From: Bacillota bacterium | Lineage (GTDB): Bacteria > Bacillota > Clostridia > Tissierellales > Peptoniphilaceae | Length of the DNA: 64,000 nt | Direction: 5' to 3' | Assembly: GCA_030532225.1 (NCBI GenBank) | Contig: JAUNLQ010000003.1 | Span: 1-64,000, forward strand | Shown here: piece by piece, positions 52,098 to 61,900 of the stretch | How positions within the stretch are numbered: position 1 is the first letter of the stretch | Layout of the letters: each line of letters starts with the position of its first letter | Notes under the pieces: generated by a model | Databases searched by the model: none | The model's input: the letters and a program-made list of their open reading frames with translations, nothing else | What the model was told of the DNA's origin: nothing | Program-made: the position numbers and the translations under genes

Positions 52098-52121
52098 GAA
52101 AATACCTCCTTATTAAATTGT

Positions 52122-52207
52122 ATAAGTGCAATAACTTATGCCATCAAAAAACTTCAATGGCTCTACTTTAAAGTAGACAAAACTCTATAGCTTCTATCCT
52201 AATTATA
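52122..52207 (-). promoter_or_regulatory. Promoter and structured leader of the NCS2 permease
   Basis: TATAAT at 52202-52207 (minus) with a partial -35. The leader has three hairpins: the 16-bp perfect palindrome TCTACTTTAAAGTAGA (52162-52177), GCCAT/ATGGC (52140-52161) and ATAAGT/ACTTAT (52122-52139). It does not match the conserved purine riboswitch core that I know. Could be a repressor site or an unrecognised leader element. Confidence 0.4.
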
Positions 52208-52295
52208 CCCTATATTAATTTAAATGTTTATTTTTTGTCGCAATTTGTTAAATTTTTCAACTAAGACCTGTCTCGTAAGCCCCTAATTGAAATTA

Positions 52296-52901
52296 TTAAT
52301 ATTTAATTTTTTCTTCCTTGTCCTCTTGTCTAATAACATTAACTTCATGGTCTTCAAGGGGTTCAAAGCCATTGGCTAGGTTATTGGCCTTTTCCACTGC
52401 CCTTAAAATATTTTCGTAACCAGTACACCTACACATATGGTTGGCAAGTTCTTTTCTAAGCTCTTGTCTAGTATAAGGTTTTTTCCTAGCAATAATCTCT
52501 GTTGCAGAAACAATAAAACCTGGTGTACAAAAACCACATTGAACTGCTGCCTCTTGTAAAAAAGCCTCTTGAACCAGGGACAGGCTTCCATCTCTTAAAA
52601 GTAAGCCTTCTGTAGTCCAAATATCCTTATTCTCTGCCCAAATAGCCAGATAAATACAAGAATTAAAGGACTTGCCATTGATCAATACTGCACAGGCTCC
52701 ACACTCTCCTACTTCACAACCCTTCTTTACAGAAGTTAGTTGAAAGTCGTTTCTCAAAAAGTCAGTTAGTGAGGCCCTAACATCTACCATCTTTGCTACA
52801 GGAACACCATTAATTCTACATCTTACTAACTTATATTGAGCTTCATAAGTTAGGGGCATTGCTGGTCTTGGCTCATAGGGTCCATGTTGTGAGTTATGCA
52901 T
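52296..52901 (-). CDS. xdhC: Xanthine dehydrogenase iron-sulfur subunit
   Basis: A 201-residue [2Fe-2S] subunit. Cluster 1: CEVGECGAC with a fourth cysteine (about 61-82). Cluster 2: CGFCTPG (about 120-126) and CRCTGYENILRA (about 157-168). A 30-residue N-terminal extension precedes the usual start, but the ATG at 52901 with AAGGAGG upstream and the 8-base overlap with xdhB favour it. Forms the heterotrimer XdhABC with the next two genes (Escherichia coli naming). Confidence 0.92.
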   Translation of the reverse strand: MHNSQHGPYEPRPAMPLTYEAQYKLVRCRINGVPVAKMVDVRASLTDFLRNDFQLTSVKKGCEVGECGACAVLINGKSFNSCIYLAIWAENKDIWTTEGLLLRDGSLSLVQEAFLQEAAVQCGFCTPGFIVSATEIIARKKPYTRQELRKELANHMCRCTGYENILRAVEKANNLANGFEPLEDHEVNVIRQEDKEEKIKY

Positions 52902-53778
52902 TATGGCCTCCTTTCCTTTCTTCTATAATTTTATACAAGGATCTTTTTCCAATTTCATATAGGATTTGCCTTCTAAAATCCTTAGAGGCCCTCCAAGAAT
53001 CCCTTGGCTGTAATTCATCTAGGGCTAGTTTACTAAAGGCCTTAATGTTTTCGTCACTGGCCTCCTTGCCCTTTAAAAATTCTTCAGCCTTGTAAACTCT
53101 CATTGGAATTGGTCCTGCTACTCCATAGGCAGCCCTTATATCTACTACTTTTAAGTCCTCATCTAACTTGGCTAAAATTCCACAAGAAGATGTGGCTATA
53201 TCCATAGCATTTCTCATGGCATACTTATAGTAATAACCTGAGTAGCCTTGGTAGTCTGGCTTTTTTATTTTAATTCCCAGTAATAAATCCTTAGGACCTA
53301 GGTCCACCTTGCCTGGGCCAAGATAAAATTCTTCTATAGGAACTTCCCTTTGACCTTGGGGATTTTCCAAAATAAGCTTGGCTTCATAGGCAAATAAGAT
53401 TGGGGCTGAATCTGCAGATGGCACTCCATTACATACATTGCCTCCAATGGTAGCAATATTTCTAAGTTGAGGACCTCCTGCTGTGTCAACTGCCTGGGCC
53501 AAACTTGGGCAACATTTATTGACTAGGTCATCTTCAGTGATTTGGCTAAAAGATCCTAGGGCTCCAATTATTAAATCTTCATTTTCATCTAAATAAATCT
53601 CTCTTAATTGGTCACATAGATAAAGAGAAATTAGTTTTCCTGCCTTGATTTTGCCATCTCTAATTTTTACTAAAAGGTCTGACCCTCCTGCTATAAACCT
53701 AGCTTCAGGGTACTTGTCCTTTAAAGCTATTGCTTCTTGGATTGTATAGGCTTCATAAATTTTTTCTATATCATACAT
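52894..53778 (-). CDS. xdhB: Xanthine dehydrogenase FAD-binding subunit
   Basis: A 294-residue FAD subunit that passes electrons from the iron-sulfur clusters to NAD. The ARFIAGGSDLLVKIRDG and ATIGGNVCNGVPSADSAPILFAYEAKL motifs (about 28-44 and 109-135) bind FAD; the C-terminal CO dehydrogenase flavoprotein domain follows. Lies between xdhA (12-base gap) and xdhC (8-base overlap). ATG start with GGGGGG-rich site upstream. Confidence 0.93.
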   Translation of the reverse strand: MYDIEKIYEAYTIQEAIALKDKYPEARFIAGGSDLLVKIRDGKIKAGKLISLYLCDQLREIYLDENEDLIIGALGSFSQITEDDLVNKCCPSLAQAVDTAGGPQLRNIATIGGNVCNGVPSADSAPILFAYEAKLILENPQGQREVPIEEFYLGPGKVDLGPKDLLLGIKIKKPDYQGYSGYYYKYAMRNAMDIATSSCGILAKLDEDLKVVDIRAAYGVAGPIPMRVYKAEEFLKGKEASDENIKAFSKLALDELQPRDSWRASKDFRRQILYEIGKRSLYKIIEERKGGHNA

Positions 53779-53790
53779 TTTTAGCCCCCC

Positions 53791-56085
53791 TTAATCTAAG
53801 TCATCTTCTATTAGTCCTGCTTCTTTAAATAAAGGAATAAGGACTCGGGGAGTCATTGGAATTTTATTGGCTCCTAGTCCTGTTGCATTTAATATTGCAT
53901 TTCTAATAGCTGGTGCTGGTGAACAAGTTGGCGGTTCTCCTAGGGATTTTGTTTGGAAAGGAGAAGTAGGCTCTGGGTTTTCTATAAAATAAACTTCTAA
54001 GTTAGGATGGTCCATAGTAGTAGATAACTTATAGTCTAAAAGGTTGTCATTTAAAATTCTTCCATTTTTATCATAGAGAATTTCTTCAGAAAGACCATAG
54101 CCAATGGCCATTGACATTCCTCCATGGACTTGGGCTTCTGCCAATCTTGGATTTATTAACTTACCACAATCGTGGACATTTATTAGTCTTAAAACTTTTA
54201 CCTTGCCTAGGCTTATGTCAACTTCTACTTCTGCAAAAGAAGCACCAAAGGAATAGGCGTTGTTCTTTATAGTATAAGTAGCTTCAGCAGTTATATGTTC
54301 ATTATCTAGCTGTTCATATAAGACCCTCATAGCCAAGTCTTCTAAGGTCATTAAAGGTTCTTGGTCATTTTTCCTAAGAATTACTCCCTTAACAAGGTCT
54401 AGGTTTTCCAGTCCAACTCTAGTGTATTTTTCAACTTGCTTAAAGATCTTTTCCCTTAAAATTTTTGCTGTCTTGCTTATGGCAAAGGAAACCATATAGG
54501 TCTGCCTAGAAGCATAGGCTCCTAAACCAAAAGGTGTAACATCTGTGTCTTGAGTTGAAATGATGTGAACATTTTTAAGGTCAAGGCCTACTGCATCTGC
54601 TGCCATTTGGCTAAAGGCTGTGTCTGCACCTTGGCCAATTTCAGTTTCACCAACTTGGACCTGGATAGATCCATCTTGGTTTAAGACCATCCTACAAGAT
54701 GAGGTTTCTAAGGATATTGGATAAACACCTGTGTTATACCAAAAACAGGCCATGCCTACACCTTTGCGGATATTGCCCTCTTGGTTCTTATAGGCCTGGT
54801 ACTTTTCTTCATAGCCTAGGGCCTTAGTTCCAACTGCCAAACACTCTCTAAAGCTGTCATAGTAGTTCTTATTTTTTGAAAAGTCATCAACATAGTCCTT
54901 GGCCATAATATTTTCATACCTATAGGCTAAAGGATTTTTTCCGAGAGCCTTACAGATATCGTCTATATGGGCCTCTCCAGCAAACATAGCCTGAGGAATA
55001 CCATAGCCCCTCATGGCTCCTGCAGCTGGTAGGTTAGTATATATTGTATAAGCATCTCCTTCTATATGGTCACAAGGATAAAGTTGAGAGAAACAACCTA
55101 GGGCCTTGGCGGCTATAGAATGACCATGGGAAGCATAGGCTCCGTTGTTAGAATAAATTTCAATCTTCCTAGCTGCAAAGCTTCCGTCAGCCCTTACATG
55201 GGATATGATGTGAATCTTCATAGCATGTCTGGTCCTAGACGACTTAAAGGTTTCCTCCCTAGATGAATTTAAAACAACTGGGTGGCCTCCTACTTGGCTA
55301 GTCAAATAGGCACAAAGAGGTTCGTATAAGGCATCTTGTTTGTTGCCAAAACCTCCACCTATATAGGGTTTAATTATTCTGATTTTTCCCCATGGTATGC
55401 CTAGGGCCTGACCACAAACCCTTCTAACTATGTGAGGGATTTGGGTAGATGCAACTACTACAATTTTTCCTGCTTCTTCATAGGCCAAGGCTATGTGGTT
55501 TTCTATATGGGCATGTTGGGCAATTGGAGTTTCGTACCATCCCTCAACTACCCTTAAGCCTTCTTCTTTAATGGCCTCTTGGTAGTTGCCCTTGTTGGCT
55601 GTAGAATGAGCCAAAATATTGTCAGGCCTGTCTTCATGAATAGGAGTCTCTACATTTTTTATTGCTTCAAGGGGGTCTGTAAAAACTCCATATTCTTCAT
55701 ATTCAACTTCAATTAGGTCCAAGGCCTGCTTACAGGCTATTTCATCTCTGGCTATTACTACTGCTATATCATCTCCATAATACCTTACATGTTCATTTAA
55801 CAGCCTTCTATCTGCCCTATCTTGGTGGGCTGGATCCATAGACCAAGGGTGGCCTGCTGTTGGAAAACCATGTTTAGGAACATCAAAGCATGTAATGATT
55901 TTTATAAGGCCTGGAACATTTTGGGCCTTTTCAGTATTAATAGCCAAAACTCTACCATGGGCTATTGGGGCATGTAAAATTTTTGCTACATAGGCATTAG
56001 ACATTACTAGGTCCTCTGTGTACTTGGCTCTACCAGCGACTTTGTCATAGGCGTCTACTCGGTTTACACTTTTTCCTACATACAT
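53791..56085 (-). CDS. xdhA: Xanthine dehydrogenase molybdenum-binding subunit
   Basis: A 764-residue molybdopterin subunit that hydroxylates hypoxanthine and xanthine. IGGGFGNKQDALYEPL (about 243), GAMRGYGIPQAMFAGEAHIDD (about 360), IGQGADTAFSQMAADAVG (about 500) and active-site glutamate in SLGEPPTCSPAPAIRNA near the C-terminus are intact. Substrate preference cannot be fixed by eye. ATG start with AAGGAGG upstream; a TATAAT lies at 56138-56143 on the minus strand, so it may start its own xdhABC transcript after the NCS2 gene. Confidence 0.93.
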   Translation of the reverse strand: MYVGKSVNRVDAYDKVAGRAKYTEDLVMSNAYVAKILHAPIAHGRVLAINTEKAQNVPGLIKIITCFDVPKHGFPTAGHPWSMDPAHQDRADRRLLNEHVRYYGDDIAVVIARDEIACKQALDLIEVEYEEYGVFTDPLEAIKNVETPIHEDRPDNILAHSTANKGNYQEAIKEEGLRVVEGWYETPIAQHAHIENHIALAYEEAGKIVVVASTQIPHIVRRVCGQALGIPWGKIRIIKPYIGGGFGNKQDALYEPLCAYLTSQVGGHPVVLNSSREETFKSSRTRHAMKIHIISHVRADGSFAARKIEIYSNNGAYASHGHSIAAKALGCFSQLYPCDHIEGDAYTIYTNLPAAGAMRGYGIPQAMFAGEAHIDDICKALGKNPLAYRYENIMAKDYVDDFSKNKNYYDSFRECLAVGTKALGYEEKYQAYKNQEGNIRKGVGMACFWYNTGVYPISLETSSCRMVLNQDGSIQVQVGETEIGQGADTAFSQMAADAVGLDLKNVHIISTQDTDVTPFGLGAYASRQTYMVSFAISKTAKILREKIFKQVEKYTRVGLENLDLVKGVILRKNDQEPLMTLEDLAMRVLYEQLDNEHITAEATYTIKNNAYSFGASFAEVEVDISLGKVKVLRLINVHDCGKLINPRLAEAQVHGGMSMAIGYGLSEEILYDKNGRILNDNLLDYKLSTTMDHPNLEVYFIENPEPTSPFQTKSLGEPPTCSPAPAIRNAILNATGLGANKIPMTPRVLIPLFKEAGLIEDDLD

Positions 56086-56137
56086 ATTAGAACCTCCTTC
56101 GTAATTATTTTATTTTAAAGTTTCTTTACTTACTTAT

Positions 56138-56188
56138 ATTATATGCCTTATTAGCAAAGAATGAAAATGTTTACCTTAAATTTTCATT
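56138..56188 (-). promoter_or_regulatory. Possible xdhABC promoter and upstream hairpin
   Basis: TATAAT (minus, 56138-56143) with no good -35. Just upstream is an AT-rich 9-bp hairpin AATGAAAAT/ATTTTCATT (56160-56188) that lacks a T tract, so it is not a typical terminator. Confidence 0.35.
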
Positions 56189-56194
56189 TGTTTT

Positions 56195-57568
56195 TTACAT
56201 GTCCATTAAGTCTCTTTCCTTTTGTTCTTCTTCTAGGGTCTTCTTAGGAAGTAATATATTTAGAACAAAGACCACAACTGTTGCTAGTACAACTGGAGAT
56301 GATGTAAAGACCATCCTAAACCATTCTGGAAACTGGGCCAAGGCCTGGTCTCCTAGCTGTACTATTCCCATTCCCAAGGCTATACCAAGGCCGACTATAG
56401 TTACATTTCTACTGCTCATTTCATCTGATGTTATAAGCTTCATGCCACTCATAGTGATTTGAGCAAATACTGTAACTGTAGCTCCACCTATAACAGCTTG
56501 GGGAACTGAAAGCATAATGGCTCCAAATTTTGGAATAAAGCCAGCTATACAAATTAACAGGGCTGTGATTTTAAATACATTTTTACAAACTACCTTGGTA
56601 AGGGAAACTATACCTACATTTTGACTATAAGTAGCTGTTGGAAGACCGCCTATAAAGGATCCGAAAATTGATGCTATTCCATTTGCCTTTATGCCACCTT
56701 CTAGTTCATCGCCACTTGGTGGTCTATTAAAACCTCCAGCTGTGGTAGAGGATAAGTCTCCTACAGCTTGAATTGAATTTACTATAAACATAACTGACAT
56801 AGTTATAACTGCATCTAGGGGAAAGTCTAAACCAAAAGGCAAAAGCTTTGGTAAAGTTAGCCACTGAGCTTGGCCAATAGATGCTAAATTTACTATACCT
56901 AAGGCCAAAGATGCTATATAACCTGCAATTATTCCCAACAATATTGCAGCAAGTTTTACTATGCCTTTAGCAAACATATTACAAACTAAAACTACAACAA
57001 GGGTTAGGACAGCTACTGCCCAATATTTTAAGTCTCCTTGGTTAGGGTTTCCATTGCCTCCAGCCATATAATTTAAGGCTACTGGGTACAAGGAAAGTCC
57101 AATTGTCAAAACTACAGTACCACTTACCATTGGTGGAAAGTATTTATAAATCTTCTTTATGTTCATACCTACTATAAAGGCGACTATACCTCCCACTAGT
57201 TGGGATCCATAAACTGCTGCCATACCATATTTAAGTCCAATACTTGTTAGAACTGGAATATAGGCAAAGGATACTCCCATTATTACTGGTAAGTTGGCTC
57301 CTACTTTAAAGACAGGATACAACTGCAAAAATGTTGCTATGGCTGCTATAAACATTCCAGCCTGAATTACATATAAGGATTCTTGAGAACTTATAGCAAA
57401 GGGGGTGTTTGCTAATTGTCCTGTTAAAACAATAGCTGGAAGTGTGTTACCAACGATCATAGCAAGTAAGTGTTGCAAGGCTATAGGAAAACTCTTTTTT
57501 AAACTAGGTTTGCCTTCTAATTCAAATAAAGAGTTACTTTCTAGGGTTTTTTCCGTTTTTGTTTTCAT
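56195..57568 (-). CDS. NCS2-family uracil-xanthine permease
   Basis: A 457-residue nucleobase:cation symporter with 12-14 helices of the UraA/PbuX/UacT branch. Start SLKKSFPIALQHLLAMIVGNTLPAIVL carries the conserved QH motif (about 30-32), and SIQAVGDLSSTTAGGFNRPPSGDELEGGIKANGIASIFGSFIGG and ATYSQNVGIVSLT are the substrate-site marks. Xanthine or urate import fits the locus. ATG with AGGTGA upstream; 21 bases after ssnA. Confidence 0.9.
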   Translation of the reverse strand: MKTKTEKTLESNSLFELEGKPSLKKSFPIALQHLLAMIVGNTLPAIVLTGQLANTPFAISSQESLYVIQAGMFIAAIATFLQLYPVFKVGANLPVIMGVSFAYIPVLTSIGLKYGMAAVYGSQLVGGIVAFIVGMNIKKIYKYFPPMVSGTVVLTIGLSLYPVALNYMAGGNGNPNQGDLKYWAVAVLTLVVVLVCNMFAKGIVKLAAILLGIIAGYIASLALGIVNLASIGQAQWLTLPKLLPFGLDFPLDAVITMSVMFIVNSIQAVGDLSSTTAGGFNRPPSGDELEGGIKANGIASIFGSFIGGLPTATYSQNVGIVSLTKVVCKNVFKITALLICIAGFIPKFGAIMLSVPQAVIGGATVTVFAQITMSGMKLITSDEMSSRNVTIVGLGIALGMGIVQLGDQALAQFPEWFRMVFTSSPVVLATVVVFVLNILLPKKTLEEEQKERDLMDM

Positions 57569-57589
57569 TTTTTCACCTAAACCATCCTA

Positions 57590-58915
57590 CTACATGCCTG
57601 GCCAAATTTCTGCTGCTCTTTGGCGAGATTTAGCATGAATTTCTTTTTGGTCAACTTTTTGGATAATCTTGTTTCTCATTACAAATTCTCCATTTATAAT
57701 GGTGTCATTTACGATTTTTCCTGTAAAACCAAATAGTGAATGTCCACCCCAGTTGTCCTTGTTAAGAGGAGTTATTGGGTCATAGTCTAAGGTTATTATA
57801 TCTGCATAGGCACCTTTTTTAAGAACTCCAATTTCCCTTTCCAAATACCTGTTCATAATAAGTGGATTGTTTTTAAATTGTAATTGTAAGGTTTCACCAA
57901 AGCCCTTAGTTGGATCACAGGCGTTGTGAGATAATAAAATGTTAGAAACCTTCATAGATTCAAACATATCGTTGGTGTAGGCATCTGTTCCTAGGCCAAC
58001 TGTTATTCCCTTTTCCATCATTCTTAAAATCGGTGGGCAACCTACTGCGTTATTCATATTGGATTCTGGGTTAAAGACTGCTGGAGTCTTGTGATAAGCA
58101 AGAATATCCATTTCCCTTGCGTTAATATGAACATTGTGAATAGCCAAGGTATTTTCAGATAAAATATCAAAACTTTCTAATCTTTCCACAACTCTTTTGC
58201 CATGTTTTTGTACAGATTCCCATTGGTCTTCAATACCTTCAGCAACATGGACATGGTAGCCATTATAAAGGCCTTCCATTTCAGTCCTTGCCTTTTCCAA
58301 GGTTCTGTCTGATAAAGTAAAGGCTGCATGTAGGCCGAATAAACCATGTAACATGTCTCCGTGATTGTCTTTTTGGCAGGCCTTGATCCAGTCTATATTT
58401 TCTTTTATTCCCTTGTCTGCAATTTCTTGGCCATCTCTGTCTGAAACTTCATAACAAAGGGAGGCTCTCATTCCTGTTTCCTTGGCTGCTTCAGCTAGGG
58501 CGAAAAGTGAACCTTCTACAGAATTTGGTCCAGCATGGTGGTCAATAACTGTAGTAACTCCGTTTGTAATAGATTCCATAAACATAGTTAAACCATTTAG
58601 TTTTACATCTTCAAGGGTCAGCTTTTTGTCTAAGGCCCACCATAGGTTTTTCAAGACGTTATAGAAATTGTCAGTTGGCTTTGATGCTGCCATGCCCCTA
58701 GCATATGTTGAATAAATATGGGAGTGGGCACAGATCATACCTGGCATTATTACTCTACCACTACAATCTATAACTTCTTCATTTGGGTATTTATTTTTAA
58801 TTTCTTCACTAGGTCCAAGGTCTTCAATAACATTGTCCCTTACATAAACTGCTCCATTATCGTAAAAATTATTTTCCTTGTCATTTGTAATTACAATACC
58901 ATTTGCTAATATCAT
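57590..58915 (-). CDS. ssnA: SsnA-type aminohydrolase
   Basis: A 441-residue amidohydrolase of the Se_ssnA type, related to guanine and cytosine deaminases. Metal site: MICAHSHIYSTYARGMAAS (about 60-78), HVHVAEGIEDQ (about 224), and GLGTDAYTNDM (about 310). A standard member of selenium-dependent hydroxylase loci. Deamination or amide cleavage of a purine-derived ring is plausible. ATG start with GAGAGGAG upstream. Confidence 0.9.
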   Translation of the reverse strand: MILANGIVITNDKENNFYDNGAVYVRDNVIEDLGPSEEIKNKYPNEEVIDCSGRVIMPGMICAHSHIYSTYARGMAASKPTDNFYNVLKNLWWALDKKLTLEDVKLNGLTMFMESITNGVTTVIDHHAGPNSVEGSLFALAEAAKETGMRASLCYEVSDRDGQEIADKGIKENIDWIKACQKDNHGDMLHGLFGLHAAFTLSDRTLEKARTEMEGLYNGYHVHVAEGIEDQWESVQKHGKRVVERLESFDILSENTLAIHNVHINAREMDILAYHKTPAVFNPESNMNNAVGCPPILRMMEKGITVGLGTDAYTNDMFESMKVSNILLSHNACDPTKGFGETLQLQFKNNPLIMNRYLEREIGVLKKGAYADIITLDYDPITPLNKDNWGGHSLFGFTGKIVNDTIINGEFVMRNKIIQKVDQKEIHAKSRQRAAEIWPGM

Positions 58916-58941
58916 TATTTGCTCCTCTCTATAGTTGGAAA

Positions 58942-58964
58942 AAGGGGAAGACTTTCTCCCCCTT
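58942..58964 (-). terminator. Weak terminator-like hairpin between ygfK and ssnA
   Basis: Minus strand: AAGGGG/CCCCTT 6-bp stem with a short TTT tract in the 53-base gap. Probably attenuates or protects the transcript rather than stopping it. Confidence 0.45.
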
Positions 58965-58968
58965 ATAT

Positions 58969-61900
58969 TTATTTTACCTTTCCTGTTGGTTCAATATAGT
59001 AGCTGTAGTTAGCTTCAACTGCCCTAATAAAGGCTTCTAAGTCAGCACTTAACTGACCGTCCCCAAGTTTTGCTTCAACTATATTGCCATTTTCCATACG
59101 AACCTTATAAGAGTCTTTTTCAAGTTTTAAGAAGCCTACATTTGTTGAGTCAACAAAGTCTTCTTCAGTCCAGAATAAGGTGATCTTTTCCTTATAAGGA
59201 TCTCCTGCATGTGGACAGAAGACTCCACAGTTACCACATTCATTACACATACCATCTATATGAAGAATTTGGTGTAGGTTTTCATAGCCTTCAACACTTA
59301 TGGCCACATTGGCCCTATTTGGACAAACTTGAGTACAGATTTCACAAATTTGGTCACACTTTAAGCATCTCAAGCCTTCACTTTGGTCAGATTTTGCTAA
59401 GTCTAAGTGACCAACCCTAGATCTTAAAACTTCCTCAGCTTCAGGGAAAGAAAACTTTTCAAAGTCATTGTCAAGATTTTCTTTTCTTAGAATATCAAGG
59501 GCCACAGTCTTTGCATCTCCCATGGCTTTTACTATGGTAGATGGGCCTGCCTTACAGTCTCCAACAAAGTAGACATTTTCAATATTAGACTCTAGGCTAG
59601 GCAGTAATTTTAACCTGCCTTTTTGGTCCATATTAATAGCATTTTCTTCAAAGGCTGAAGTGTCTACCTTGGCTCCTGTTGCTCCAATAACTGTGTCAAA
59701 TTCTAGGTCAATAAATTCTCCACTTCCTACAACAGATTTTCTGCCAGAAGCATCAAAGTCTCCAAGGATCATTTTTTCGCAAGTAAGAATCTTGCCATCG
59801 TATTTTACAGGTGCAGTAAGCTCAAGAATTTTGTGGCCTTCTGCCTTTACGTCATTAACTTCTTCTTGGGTAGCTGGCATATAGCTTTCAGTTCTTCTAT
59901 AAACTAAACAAACTTCTTCAACTCCAGCTTGGCGGGCTGCTAGTCTTGTACAGTCCATAGCCACATCTCCAGCTCCAACTACAGCAACTTTTTTGCCTAG
60001 GTCTATGCCATTTTCCATCCTAGTTTTCCATAGGAATTCTAAGGCATCTACTACATTTTCTTGGCCTTCTTTTACTGGAGAAACTCCTGGAGCCCAGGCA
60101 CCAGTTGCAACTACTATATAGTCAAAGTCTTTTTTAAGGTCTTGGTATTTTTCTTTAACTTCTCTATTAAATTCAAATTTTACACCTTGCTTTACTGCAA
60201 GCTTATAATCTTTTTCAATTTCAGAATCTGGCATCCTAAATTCTGGAATAACATGACTTACAATACCATATGGCTTGGCTAGCTTTTCATAAACTGTAAC
60301 GTCCATGCCATTTCTTCTTAAATAAGAAGCTGCAGCAATTCCTCCAGGGCCTGCTCCAATAACCAAAACTTTTTTGTCAGATTTTAAATCTACAGCCTTA
60401 ATGTTTTCTACAAATTTTTCTTGGGCATTTTTAGTTGCAACAAGTTTCATGTCTCTAATTTGTAGGCTATTTTCATAATCCACCCTTGTACAGTGTTCTT
60501 GGCAGTGGTGGGCACAAATTGTTCCTAAAATAGTTGGGGCTGTGTTATCATTGGCAATAACCATCATTGCCTCATCGTATCTTTCTTCTGCTACAAGTTT
60601 TAAATACTCAGGAATTTGTTGTTCAATTGGACAACCTCCATCCTTACAAGGAGCCTTGTAACAGTCTACTAAAGGTAGGTCAGAATCTGTCTTTCTAGAT
60701 CCTACTTTTTCTCTGTATAATTTATTGTTTTTCCATTCAGATATTATTTTATCCCTTAGGGCAAGAATTTTTTCTACATCTATTCCCTTATAGTCCCTAT
60801 CTAAAAGGTCTTCAGTTTCAGTTGCAAGTTGGTTAAACCTAGGATAGCCACCTGGTTTTAAGATAGTTGTTGCAACTGTAATAGGTTGGCCTATAGCATC
60901 AAAAATATCTCTAATATTTAGGCCATCGGCTCCACCTGAATAAGCCATAGGAAGCTTGCCTTCAAACTTTTCAGAAAGCATGGCAGCCATTGAAATAGAT
61001 AAAGGAAGTAAAGATCTGCCTGACATGTACATTTCTTCTGAAGGAAGTTCATTTCTCTTTACGTCTACTGGGAAAGTGTTGGTAATTTTCAAACCAAAGG
61101 CAAGCTTATTTTTTTCTCCTAAGGCCAATAGTCTTTGGAACATTTCAACAGCGTCCTCATATTGGAGGTCATTGTTAAAATGGTGGTCTGTAAAGGCTAT
61201 ATAGTCAAAGCCCATAGAATCTAGGGTATTTCTTGCATAGTCATAACCTAACATAGTTGGGTTACATTTTATGAAAGTAGGCATTTTCTTTTCGTCTAAA
61301 AGATAAGTTGCAATAGCTTCAATTTCATGGGCTGGGCAACCATGAAGAGTGGAAAGGGTAATAGATTGGCAAATATTAGCTTGAATATTTTCCAAGTCTT
61401 GTCTATTAAATCTTTCAAACTTGTCTAAATTTTCTTCTAAGTAAGTATAACATTCCTTGTAGATTTGAGTGTTTTCAGCGTTTCTTAAATTTTCAATATA
61501 AGTATCTACTTTTTCAGATTTTATGCCAGCTAAGTCATAGCCAACTGACATATTGTAGGCAAAGTCTTTTTTATCAGCAATATTAAATTCTTTTGCCAAG
61601 ACTAAAATAGCAAAATAAGCCTTAGTATATTCTTCAAAGGCTTGGCCAACTGTTAGTTCTGTTGACCACTCACAGTTGTAACACTCATCTTCAGCAAAAA
61701 TACAAGGTCTTGCCACTGCCTTTTGGATTTCTTCTCCGTCCATAATTTGAACAGTTTTTATTTCCATAAACCTGGCCCCTGTTAAGTAGGCTGAAATTAG
61801 GTTTTGGGCTAGTTGAGATTGAGGTCCAGCTGCAGGTCCAACTGCTGAAGCAATTTCATCTCCAAATACAGTTTTTAACATTTTGCCAGACTTGTTTCTA

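Noticed and set aside
52098-52295. Purine riboswitch upstream of the NCS2 permease
   Set aside because: The conserved core (TATAAT-P1 junction, ATATGG, TTTCTACC, CCGTAAA) was looked for on the minus strand and not found; TATAAT there looks like a -10 box.
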